Origin: Chitinophagaceae bacterium
GTDB lineage: Bacteria; Bacteroidota; Bacteroidia; Chitinophagales; Chitinophagaceae
Reading direction: 5' to 3'
NCBI GenBank assembly: GCA_947457465.1
Contig: CANGWB010000001.1
Location: 124,001 to 188,000, forward strand
Length of the DNA stretch: 64,000 nucleotides
Shown: positions 17,749 to 26,551 of the stretch, in pieces
How positions within the stretch are numbered: position 1 is the stretch's first letter
Layout of the letters: every line of letters begins with the position of its first letter
Notes under the pieces: generated by a model
Told to the model about the DNA's origin: nothing
The model's input: the letters and a program-made list of their open reading frames with translations, nothing else
Database searches by the model: none
Program-made: the position numbers and the translations under genes

Positions 17749-20221
17749 GATTCAACTAACCTGTTTACTGCTGATCGTATCGATCGGAACAATTACTGCA
17801 CAAACACAAGCGAAGCTGATTCCCAAGAAAGGTCTCTTCTTGGAGACCAATGGCCTGACCTGGGGAATGGGTTCCGAGGTAAATTTTTTTACCTCCGACC
17901 GAAAACAACATCATTACTACTTCACGTGGTGGGAGCAAGATATCCTCGTCGATAAACCCAACGATACGCGGCTGGAATTAGGCAGTCGTAATACAGCTAT
18001 TTACGGCATCTACCAATTGGAGCGAAATGAAAATAAAATTCGCACCTGGATTGACTGTAAATGGAATCGAGGTGATTCCGGACTTGCTGAGATCACGTTC
18101 GTGCGCATTTGGAAACCCTATTTTCGGGAAGCCCAATGGAGAAATGAAAAAGGTGAACTGATCACAGACTGGAGTCGATTTCACGACAGGCGGATCTTTG
18201 CTGAAACTCCGTTCGGAACCTTTGAATTCTACAGCTCCGTTCCATTCAAAGCAAAGGTGATTGAAAATTCTACTCCCAGCCAGACCGAATACACCCACCG
18301 CAGCCAATACATTGAATTCTACGAAGACAAGATTTCGATCGACAGCACGCGCATGCTGCAACGAGCTTTTTTTATTCATGAATTAGGAAAAAAAGAAACA
18401 GGCAGTCCGCAGACCCACAAGTCAATGACACTGCACGGCAACCGGCATTACCAAACGGTTTCAAACAGCTGGCTACCCATACTTCAGAAAAATCCAATTC
18501 TTCCACAACCCGAACAGGTTATCCCGGGTGATGGATTTTATACGCTGCCGCTTACAAAGCATAAACATTTCGATTCCATCGAACTTGCTTTTCGAAAACT
18601 GTTGTCTCTAAACTGGCAGATCGGAGATCAACATTACCCGAAGATCCAGTGTCGTAAGAATGATTCACTCCTCACACAGGCTTATCGGATCGAAATAGGA
18701 AAGAATAGAATTGATATCCAATACGGATCGGATACCGCTATTCAGTATGCACTTCAAACGCTGGTACAGGCGGTTGAAGTCAAAGAAGGTCGTTTGCGCA
18801 TTCCTTGTATGACGCTCCAGGATAAACCGAAGACAAACTGGCGAGGGATACACATGTTCACCGGACCAACGGCGCTGGATCTTCATACCCGCATGTTTGA
18901 ACGTGTTTTGTTCCCACTGAAAATGAACAAAGCGGTGATCCAATGTGAGCAGGCCCAATGGAAGTCCTTTCCGGAAATACACAACCCGATCTCTGTTTCG
19001 CTTTCAGACCTGAAAAAAGAGTTTGAACTGCTTCGAAGAAACCGAGTGGAGCCGATTCCGTTGATCCAAAGTCTTGGACATATGGAATGGTTCTTCAAAC
19101 CAACCTCCACCCGATGGTTGGCGATCAACCCGCAATATCCCTACACACTAAACTCAGATCTTCCGCAAGCAAAAGAATCCATACGAAAGATCTGGGATGA
19201 AGCGATCGATCTGCTTGAGCCAACCACATTGCATGTCGGATTTGATGAGATCGGCATGATCGGATTTCATCTCCCGCGTGAGAAAGAGGTGGACCTATTC
19301 AAAGACCAATTGTCATTTTTAAATCAATACGCAATACGGCGGAATAAAAAATTGATGATCTGGGGCGATATGGGACTAGCCCCGGGCGAAGCACCGGATG
19401 CCTGCAATGGAATCGATCCGGCACGCGCCAAAACTATACGTGAGGCCATTCCGTCTGGAACCTATGTAGCGGATTGGCACTATCTCAATAATGCGAATCC
19501 GGCTGTTTACAAAAAGAGCTTAGAGATCTGGAAGCAGAATCAGAACATTCCACTGGCTTCTCCCTGGCTCTGGCCGAATAATGTACGCGGATTTGTCAAG
19601 GCAGCCATTGATGAGCAAGTGGGCGTTTTACAAACCACCTGGGCGGATTTTGAAAGCAGTGAAAAGAACATGCTCATCAATATTGAACAATTCGGGGCGT
19701 ACGTGCTGGCATTGGATTATGCCTGGAGTGGACGGCAAGAACTTCCTACCCAACTGCCCTATGATCCGATCCTGGAATGGACCAGACGATTCTATGATCA
19801 GTCCAAACCCCTGACAGCTCGAACAGGCTATATGATCACGGACAGCATTCGCTTTCTCGACATCACCTCAGCAAACAAGATCAGCTTTCTGGAAGGAGCC
19901 GATTATCATGGAGAGAAAATTGATGCAACCGGAATCGCATTTGAAGGATATACGGCATCGATTTTGCCAGAGGGATCCTTAATCGCCGAAATCGAACTGA
20001 TCGATCCATCTACCCAAGCACATAGAAAATATCCCATTCGATACGGTGTTGAGGTGAGATCGAAAAACGATGCCCGTCCGGTTTATGCGGCACTAGATCC
20101 GCAGAATAAAAGAAAGGTTTGGCAATTTTGGCACACGGCCACTCGATACAGTCGGCTTACAATCAAACAGCTGAATCCTGGGGCGGGACTAGTCATCCGG
20201 CAGCTTCAGTTCATTCGCTGA
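17735..20221 (+). CDS. GH20-like beta-N-acetylhexosaminidase with unrecognised N-terminal domain
   Basis: 828 residues with a signal peptide ending IGTITAQ. Residues about 25-250 are an unrecognised region rich in aromatic and charged residues (KQHHYYFTWWEQ, SRNTAIYGIYQLERNENK). About 255-360 resembles the GH20 accessory alpha/beta domain (QYGSDTAIQYALQTLVQ). About 370-690 is a TIM barrel with NWRGIHMFTG and HVGFDEIGMIG, placing the GH20 Asp-Glu pair near residues 504-505. The usual HxGGDE is HVGFDE, so this is a divergent member. Expected action is removal of terminal GlcNAc or GalNAc by substrate assistance. Its TGA directly abuts the stop of the convergent DUF5009 gene. Confidence 0.75.
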   Translation: MLRNKIQLTCLLLIVSIGTITAQTQAKLIPKKGLFLETNGLTWGMGSEVNFFTSDRKQHHYYFTWWEQDILVDKPNDTRLELGSRNTAIYGIYQLERNENKIRTWIDCKWNRGDSGLAEITFVRIWKPYFREAQWRNEKGELITDWSRFHDRRIFAETPFGTFEFYSSVPFKAKVIENSTPSQTEYTHRSQYIEFYEDKISIDSTRMLQRAFFIHELGKKETGSPQTHKSMTLHGNRHYQTVSNSWLPILQKNPILPQPEQVIPGDGFYTLPLTKHKHFDSIELAFRKLLSLNWQIGDQHYPKIQCRKNDSLLTQAYRIEIGKNRIDIQYGSDTAIQYALQTLVQAVEVKEGRLRIPCMTLQDKPKTNWRGIHMFTGPTALDLHTRMFERVLFPLKMNKAVIQCEQAQWKSFPEIHNPISVSLSDLKKEFELLRRNRVEPIPLIQSLGHMEWFFKPTSTRWLAINPQYPYTLNSDLPQAKESIRKIWDEAIDLLEPTTLHVGFDEIGMIGFHLPREKEVDLFKDQLSFLNQYAIRRNKKLMIWGDMGLAPGEAPDACNGIDPARAKTIREAIPSGTYVADWHYLNNANPAVYKKSLEIWKQNQNIPLASPWLWPNNVRGFVKAAIDEQVGVLQTTWADFESSEKNMLINIEQFGAYVLALDYAWSGRQELPTQLPYDPILEWTRRFYDQSKPLTARTGYMITDSIRFLDITSANKISFLEGADYHGEKIDATGIAFEGYTASILPEGSLIAEIELIDPSTQAHRKYPIRYGVEVRSKNDARPVYAALDPQNKRKVWQFWHTATRYSRLTIKQLNPGAGLVIRQLQFIR

Positions 20222-21616
20222 TCAGGTCCGCCAGAACCAACGACGCTTCACAAACAAGTACGTGATCAAGGCAACCAGTCCCGTGAATATCACACCTTTC
20301 GCAAAGCCCATCCAGGCATTCTGATTCATGGAATCCCAATAAGGCTTGATTCCGGTGATGGTCATAAGTGGCAACAACAGCAAACTACCCGCCACATAAG
20401 CCACCATTGGATTTTGTCCTTGTATGGAAAGAAAGGATACGGCCCTGGAGACAAATCGCAGATCCCGCAGTCCTTCAAAAGCCAATAGCATAATGAATGC
20501 CAGACCGGAACAAACAAAATAATAACTATAGGTAGAAGGGTCTTTTTTTATTCCGCCTTCAAAAGATTCAAATGATAGTCCGAGTAGCAGCAAATACGCC
20601 CCGGCCATAAACAATCGACGCAGAAAAAGGGATTCAGCCTTGCGAATGATCCAATAGATGAGTCCGAGCAAAACCACAGACCCGAATAAATTAAGCGTCA
20701 ATTGCCTTGTATACAGTCCGTATAAGTTCCAACAGATCAAACTCAATCCGAGTAACGATACGATACGCTTATGGGGAATCGAGGTGTTTGTTCCATTATG
20801 CCATCCCATCAACCACTCCCCTGCAAACATGCCTGGTATCACAATAAACAAATACTTGAGAAAATAAAATTTATAGGCCCAATCGATTTTGAATGCACCG
20901 ATGGCATGAAAGGAGAAAAAATCCTTGACCCATCCGTCTTGCTTAGCAGAAAGAAATATCGCCAGCACCAATGGCAATACAGCCAATCGGATCCAGGGTC
21001 TATTTCGGGTGGCCCCATAAATGATCGTTCCGAATAAGGCCATATTGGCTAATACGACGATGATGATATCAGAACGATAGAGATCGAAATCATTTCCTTT
21101 TGCATAGTGCATCTGACTCATCCAGAACAAAGAGATCACCAATGCCGCCAGCCGAAGCAGTAATCGGATGCGATTGGATGCAATTCCTTTCCAGTCGTAG
21201 AGAACAATAAACAGAAGCATAAATGCGGCAAGTGAATGGATCTGTTCGCGTATTTGAGGCGCGTCGGACAAGACCCATGCCTTGAAATGTTGTGAGAACA
21301 TGGCAAAAAACAACAGCAGACCAAACCGACGAAATCCGGCAGACAAAACGCTGTACAAATTTGTCCTGCCTGCAGACCCATTCATCGCAAGGGGGAATGC
21401 AGCACCCATACTGAATAAAAAGAATGGGAAGACCAGATCTACCCACGTTATACCGGGATGGGTTGGGTCGAATACATGCTTAGGAGGAGGGACTTGTGCA
21501 TGGTACATCCAGCCCGGGAGTATACCTCCGAAGGCAATGCTACCGGATAGAACCATGGTCAGTATCGCAAAACCACGAAGGGCATCAAGGGATTCAAGGC
21601 GTTGTTTCATCGGCAT
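20222..21616 (-). CDS. DUF5009 membrane protein (acyltransferase-like)
   Basis: 464 residues with about eleven predicted helices. The opening MKQRLESLDALRGFAILTMV is the shared start of DUF5009 and the heparan-alpha-glucosaminide N-acetyltransferase-like family. That group includes the human lysosomal enzyme that passes acetyl groups across the membrane onto terminal glucosamine. The second block, GITWVDLVFPFFLFSMGAAF, also fits. In Bacteroidota such genes are frequent in GlcNAc-linked glycan loci. It lies downstream of susD but is separated from it by an intrinsic terminator, so its expression may be lower. Acceptor and direction are unknown. Confidence 0.75.
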   Translation of the reverse strand: MPMKQRLESLDALRGFAILTMVLSGSIAFGGILPGWMYHAQVPPPKHVFDPTHPGITWVDLVFPFFLFSMGAAFPLAMNGSAGRTNLYSVLSAGFRRFGLLLFFAMFSQHFKAWVLSDAPQIREQIHSLAAFMLLFIVLYDWKGIASNRIRLLLRLAALVISLFWMSQMHYAKGNDFDLYRSDIIIVVLANMALFGTIIYGATRNRPWIRLAVLPLVLAIFLSAKQDGWVKDFFSFHAIGAFKIDWAYKFYFLKYLFIVIPGMFAGEWLMGWHNGTNTSIPHKRIVSLLGLSLICWNLYGLYTRQLTLNLFGSVVLLGLIYWIIRKAESLFLRRLFMAGAYLLLLGLSFESFEGGIKKDPSTYSYYFVCSGLAFIMLLAFEGLRDLRFVSRAVSFLSIQGQNPMVAYVAGSLLLLPLMTITGIKPYWDSMNQNAWMGFAKGVIFTGLVALITYLFVKRRWFWRT

Positions 21617-21624
21617 AAAATTCT

Positions 21625-21654
21625 AAAAAAAAGGCCACCCTAGAAAGGGCGGCC
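21625..21654 (-). terminator. Intrinsic terminator after susD
   Basis: Read on the minus strand, GGCCGCCC and GGGTGGCC form an 8-bp stem with one G-U pair and a 6-base loop, followed at once by eight T residues. It lies just after the susD stop and 9 bases before the DUF5009 start. Confidence 0.85.
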
Positions 21655-21679
21655 GGTTCTTGCTTATGTATACTGATTG

Positions 21680-23467
21680 TTACCAGTTCGGATTTTGGAT
21701 GAGACTCTTATTCTTGTCGAGCTCACCTTGGGGAATGGGGCAAAGACGATGTTGATTCGCATTGTAGATGCGAGTCTCACGCTGCAGACGACGAGCAGCA
21801 CTTCCGGTATAGTCGAAAGGCACTTCATACGTGGCATCGAATGTAGGGACTGCAGCAGGTGCCGTGAACTCAAGTCCGACACCGGCAGTCAACCGCATGT
21901 TAGAAGTTGTCTGTCCGTAAATCTGTCCAGGCATGATTCGAGCCGCATAGGCACCATCATCCCAGCGACGAAGATCTGCCATATGCAATCCTTCATTCGC
22001 TAGTTCCACCATTTTCTCGCGGCGCACCAGTGCTTTGAGACGCTGTGTACTTCCGAGGATGGCAGGATCTACGTTCGGCATACCGGCACGAGCACGCACT
22101 CGGTTGACAGCGTTAGCCACAACTGAAGCAGATGATCCTTTTTCCAGGTGTGCTTCTGCGTTGATCAACAAGATCTCGGCATAACGCATATAAACCCAAC
22201 CCACTTTGAAGAAGTTACCGGCTGTTCCGTTGATATCACGATCCTGCAAGTACTTCCGCCAGTAGTTACCCAAACCGTTCTGACGAGCACCGAAGGCATT
22301 CAGGCTATCCTGATTGGTAGTAGCACTCGGGAAAGTGATCGCCAGCGTAGTAGTATTGAAGGTTGCCACGGTAGCATTGATGTTGTAAACCATGCTGGTG
22401 AATCCTTGAACGATCACCGTATCACCGGGAACGATCACGGTCTGCTTCATCCGCGGGTCGCGGTTGCGATTCGGACGAGCAGGATTGTAAAGAGGTGACT
22501 CGGCAATATTCTTTCCATCAACGCACTCGAACAGATCCACCAAAAATTGACTCGGGAAATGGCTCGATTGTCCGCCTTGGTTACGAGACCCCTGAACAAG
22601 ATTCAGATAATTGAACGATCCTGGATCTGCATCGCCGTAAGGATAAATGAACATGATCTCATTTCCTACGTTAGCGGTTTGTCCGGCCTTACGGAAAAGA
22701 TTACCGTAAACAGGATTCAATGCATAGGGACCATTGGCGATGATATTATCTGTCAGATCAGCGGCTTTGGTATAATACTCATTGGTGCCCATCAGCATCG
22801 CCAGACGAGCAGCTGTACCCAGTGAAACACCACGGCTGACGCGACCGAATTGGCTAGGTAACCAATCCAGATCCGCTGCGCTCGTCGTCAGATCTTCGAT
22901 CAGAAAATCGATGATGACTTTCTTATCAGTGCGTGTGAAACTATAGATCTCCTCAGGTGTGGAAGGTGGAGCGGAGAAGAACGGTACATCACCGAAATAC
23001 TGAATGAGGTGCCAGTAAGCCAAGCCACGAAGGACTTTGGCCTCGGCTTGTACACGCTTGTATTCTGCTTCTGACATGGTGGACTGTGCCTTGGTCATGT
23101 AGAACAACAGGTTATTAGCGCGCTGTACCACCTGGAAGAAAGCGGTCCATAATTCGGAAACAGTACCATTGGTTGAGTTATACGCACCAGATGCGATGGT
23201 ACCATTCAGTCCACGCTCATGTCCCAACTCCGTGTACAGATCCATCTTTGAATAGTAGGGTGTGGGGTTGTTGAAACCCGGACTCACCGTACGTGCACCG
23301 AATGCATTATAGACACCGGTAAGTGCCTGTTGTACTTGAGCCGCATTGTTATAGAAGTCGGCCTGCGAGAAAGTAGAAAGCGGATTCCGGTCAAGATACT
23401 TCTTACAACCCGGTGCGATCGCAAGCACCAGCAGGAGAAGAGAACCGGTTATGAATTTATTTTTCAT
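21680..23467 (-). CDS. SusD/RagB-family surface glycan-binding lipoprotein
   Basis: 595 residues. The signal peptide ends in a lipobox (LAIAPGC) followed by KKYLDRNPLSTFSQADFYNN, the standard SusD opening. YKRVQAEAKVLRGLAYWHLIQYFGDVPFF is the conserved tetratricopeptide-like helix region, and YAEILLINAEAHL and RRWDDGAY are the C-terminal blocks. It would sit over the SusC channel as the lid that binds oligosaccharide. The ATG at 23467 gives a proper signal peptide; the frame extends to 23491 without need. It follows susC after 20 bases. Confidence 0.93.
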   Translation of the reverse strand: MKNKFITGSLLLLVLAIAPGCKKYLDRNPLSTFSQADFYNNAAQVQQALTGVYNAFGARTVSPGFNNPTPYYSKMDLYTELGHERGLNGTIASGAYNSTNGTVSELWTAFFQVVQRANNLLFYMTKAQSTMSEAEYKRVQAEAKVLRGLAYWHLIQYFGDVPFFSAPPSTPEEIYSFTRTDKKVIIDFLIEDLTTSAADLDWLPSQFGRVSRGVSLGTAARLAMLMGTNEYYTKAADLTDNIIANGPYALNPVYGNLFRKAGQTANVGNEIMFIYPYGDADPGSFNYLNLVQGSRNQGGQSSHFPSQFLVDLFECVDGKNIAESPLYNPARPNRNRDPRMKQTVIVPGDTVIVQGFTSMVYNINATVATFNTTTLAITFPSATTNQDSLNAFGARQNGLGNYWRKYLQDRDINGTAGNFFKVGWVYMRYAEILLINAEAHLEKGSSASVVANAVNRVRARAGMPNVDPAILGSTQRLKALVRREKMVELANEGLHMADLRRWDDGAYAARIMPGQIYGQTTSNMRLTAGVGLEFTAPAAVPTFDATYEVPFDYTGSAARRLQRETRIYNANQHRLCPIPQGELDKNKSLIQNPNW

Positions 23468-23487
23468 GATTGAATTTTTGCGGGTGA

Positions 23488-26400
23488 TCAAAAGCGGAGG
23501 TTAACACCAACGGTGGTGGTTTTCATGATCGGATAGAAAGCTCCATTGGTATTACTGATCTCCGGATCGAAACCGGGCTCGTAATTGGAGAACGTGAACG
23601 GATTCACTGTGTTCACATAAAAACGCAGTTGCTGTACACCGATCTTCTCTGCCCATTTCTTATCCAGGGTATATCCCAAGGTGATATGCTTGATACGCAT
23701 GAAGGCACCGTTACGCAACCAGAAATCAGATGCGATATAGTTGCCGTTTCCACCAGAGAACAGACGTGGGTAGCGAGAATTCGTCTTCTCGGGCGTCCAA
23801 CGCTCGAGTGCAGAAGTCAATCCAGTAGCAAACCAGTTACCTGCGTTGAATGGCTCTACTCCTACGCCGGAGATATAGTTGTCACGCTTGGCCACACCGA
23901 ACAAAAAGATATTCAGGTCGAATCCTTTGTAATCAGCATTCAAGTTCAAGCTGAAATCATAGCGAGGGAAATTATTACCCATCAGCAAACGATCCTTAGC
24001 ATTAAGCGTGTCATTACCATCTAGGTCAACATACTTGATGTCACCAGCACCTGTTACTCGGGTTCCGTTGTAAGGACTATTAAAGTTCTCGCCCGGCTGA
24101 TACAAGCGGTTGGTGCGATAAAGTTGATAAGAACGAACAGGGAAGCCTGCACGAGAAACCTGATTGCCTTGTACGATGTCTAAGCCTTTTGTATCCAATA
24201 CTTCATTACGGACATCACTGAGATTGGCCGTGATGCTGTAATTGAGTTTACCGGCTTTATCACGATACGTGGCAGACAATTCCCAACCCTTATTCACCAT
24301 GCTGCCGGCATTAGCAGGGATAACAGAGCTACCCGCATATCCCAACGCATTCGCAACTGGGAAGTCGATCAACATGTCAGTGATCTTCTTCTGGTAAATA
24401 TCAAAGGTGACATTCAGCTTGCTTTTCAGCAACGCAACATCGACACCGATATTGGTTTGTGTTGAATTCTCCCAGCTCACGGTTTCGTTCGGAATGTTAT
24501 TGAGAGAAGAACCGGGGGTCAGGTTATTATTGAAATAGTAAGCGGTACCCGGATTGAGCTGAGCAACAAATGGATAGTTGCTGCCCAATTCCTGGTTACC
24601 AAGCATACCATACGAAACGCGAAGCTTGGCATAGTTGATGAAGTCAACCTTCTCCATGAATTTCTCCTTGGTGATCACCCAGCCGGCAGATACGCTGGGG
24701 AAGAAGCCCCACTGCTTACCGCGCAATTGACTGAAACGGGAAGAACCATCGTAACGTCCGGTCGCTTCCAACAGATACGTCTGCTTGAAATTGTAATTCA
24801 GACGACCGAAGAAACCTGCCAAAGCGAAATCATTCGCCGATCCGCTCGGTGCTGCGAATGAACCGGTTGCCAGATTCAAGTACGGACGATCTGGATTCGC
24901 GAGTCCGGCACGTGAAGCACTCACGGAAGTGATCACGTTATCCAATCCCTGAAAGCCACCTTGCAAACGGAACTGATGATCTTTCTTCAACTGGAAACTA
25001 TAGGTACCCGAAGCATAATACTGATTGCTATTGAGTCGGTTGTTGGTATAACTCAACAGGGAGTCGCCCACCATTTGAGCAAACGTATAGTTGTTACCGG
25101 CGGGGTTGGGGTTGAAAGAAGCATAGGCCGTACGGGCAACATATGCTTCCGTCCAGGAAGAACGTGAGTTATACGCTGCTTCAACAACAAAGTTGCGGAA
25201 CACTTCTGCATTCAAGGCAAAGCGAACAGATAAGGTAGGTGTTTCCGCACGGTTAAGTCCGGATGCCTCTGCTGCTGCAACTGGGTTGATACGGTTGGTC
25301 TGACCGGCATCGCCGTATTGTCCGTCCGCAAACTTCGCAGGCCAGAGACGTGCCATAGAGATACCACGCTGTACAATCTCATTTGGAGACATACCGGCGG
25401 GCTGTGTATTGGTGGCTTTGGTATAGAACAGGTCTGTTGTGAATTTCACTTTACGGCTCAAATTGATATCGCCGTTCAAACGCAGATCGTACTTTTTAAA
25501 ACTGTTATTGGTAACAATTCCCTGCTGGTTCAGATACGTACCTGATGCGAGGAAGCTTACCTTCTCAGAACCACCGTTCACGATCAGGTTATGGTTTTGC
25601 ATCAAACCGGAATTCTGGAAGATCAGATCTTTCCAATCCGTATTGAATACATTCAGATTATCAGCGGGCGTATTGCGATACCGATCGATATCGGCCGCAG
25701 AAAATTGAGCGGCGCCTCCGGCATTCGTACGAAACTCATTGAAGAGGATCATGTGATCCACAGAAGAGATCAGCTCCGGAAAATTCGTGGGCGTTTGTTT
25801 ACTCACAAAACTATTGAACGATATAGCCGTTTTCCCGGCTGCACCACGTTTGGTTTTGATGAGGATGACACCATTGGTACCACGTACCCCGTATACAGCT
25901 GTTGAAGCTGCATCTTTCAAGACGGTGATGCTCTCGATCACGTTCGGGTCAACATCATTTATGCTGACACCCTCTACTCCATCAACAATGATCAGCGGCG
26001 CGCTGCTATTGGTGATGGAACCGATACCGCGGATATTGATCGATCCACCATCTGCACCAGGCTGACCGGATCCTTGTTGGATCACAACACCGGGCGCAAA
26101 TCCCTGCAACGCCATACTGGTAGAGGCAAGCGGACGCTTGATCAACTCGGCTCCTTTGACAGTTGTGACCGCACTGGTCACATTGCCTTTACGCTGCGAG
26201 CCATAACCTACTACAACAACCTCACCCAGGTCGCCGTTGGCAGCAGCTAGTACAACATCCAGGCGAGATCCTTTCACTTCCATCTCCTGTGTGGTAAAGC
26301 CAACAGAAGAAAAAAGAAGTCGGTCGCCGACAGACGCAGCAATGGAATAATTACCGGCCGCGTTGGTGATTACGCCGCCGGATTTCCCTTTCACGCCTAC

Positions 26401-26523
26401 AGATACTCCCTCAATTCCTTTTCCCGCAGCATCGGATACCGTTCCGACAATACGGGTGGATTGAGCGAATGCCTGCCCCAGCATGCACAGGAGGAAGCAG
26501 CTCAAAATGGTTAATTGTCTCAT
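23488..26523 (-). CDS. SusC/RagA-family TonB-dependent outer-membrane transporter
   Basis: 1011 residues. Signal peptide ending GQAFAQ, then a carboxypeptidase-regulatory-like domain (GTVSDAAGKGIEGVSVGVKG), then the plug with VVVGYGSQRKGNVTSAV and IVDGVEGVSINDVDPN, and a long beta barrel ending in VGVNLRF. This is the SusC layout: energy-dependent uptake of oligosaccharides with the SusD lid. The ATG at 26523 is set by the signal peptide. It lies 28 bases after the FAD oxidoreductase gene, in the epimerase-oxidoreductase-susC-susD operon. Confidence 0.94.
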   Translation of the reverse strand: MRQLTILSCFLLCMLGQAFAQSTRIVGTVSDAAGKGIEGVSVGVKGKSGGVITNAAGNYSIAASVGDRLLFSSVGFTTQEMEVKGSRLDVVLAAANGDLGEVVVVGYGSQRKGNVTSAVTTVKGAELIKRPLASTSMALQGFAPGVVIQQGSGQPGADGGSINIRGIGSITNSSAPLIIVDGVEGVSINDVDPNVIESITVLKDAASTAVYGVRGTNGVILIKTKRGAAGKTAISFNSFVSKQTPTNFPELISSVDHMILFNEFRTNAGGAAQFSAADIDRYRNTPADNLNVFNTDWKDLIFQNSGLMQNHNLIVNGGSEKVSFLASGTYLNQQGIVTNNSFKKYDLRLNGDINLSRKVKFTTDLFYTKATNTQPAGMSPNEIVQRGISMARLWPAKFADGQYGDAGQTNRINPVAAAEASGLNRAETPTLSVRFALNAEVFRNFVVEAAYNSRSSWTEAYVARTAYASFNPNPAGNNYTFAQMVGDSLLSYTNNRLNSNQYYASGTYSFQLKKDHQFRLQGGFQGLDNVITSVSASRAGLANPDRPYLNLATGSFAAPSGSANDFALAGFFGRLNYNFKQTYLLEATGRYDGSSRFSQLRGKQWGFFPSVSAGWVITKEKFMEKVDFINYAKLRVSYGMLGNQELGSNYPFVAQLNPGTAYYFNNNLTPGSSLNNIPNETVSWENSTQTNIGVDVALLKSKLNVTFDIYQKKITDMLIDFPVANALGYAGSSVIPANAGSMVNKGWELSATYRDKAGKLNYSITANLSDVRNEVLDTKGLDIVQGNQVSRAGFPVRSYQLYRTNRLYQPGENFNSPYNGTRVTGAGDIKYVDLDGNDTLNAKDRLLMGNNFPRYDFSLNLNADYKGFDLNIFLFGVAKRDNYISGVGVEPFNAGNWFATGLTSALERWTPEKTNSRYPRLFSGGNGNYIASDFWLRNGAFMRIKHITLGYTLDKKWAEKIGVQQLRFYVNTVNPFTFSNYEPGFDPEISNTNGAFYPIMKTTTVGVNLRF

Positions 26524-26551
26524 AATCGATCGATTTTGATTGGTTGAATTT

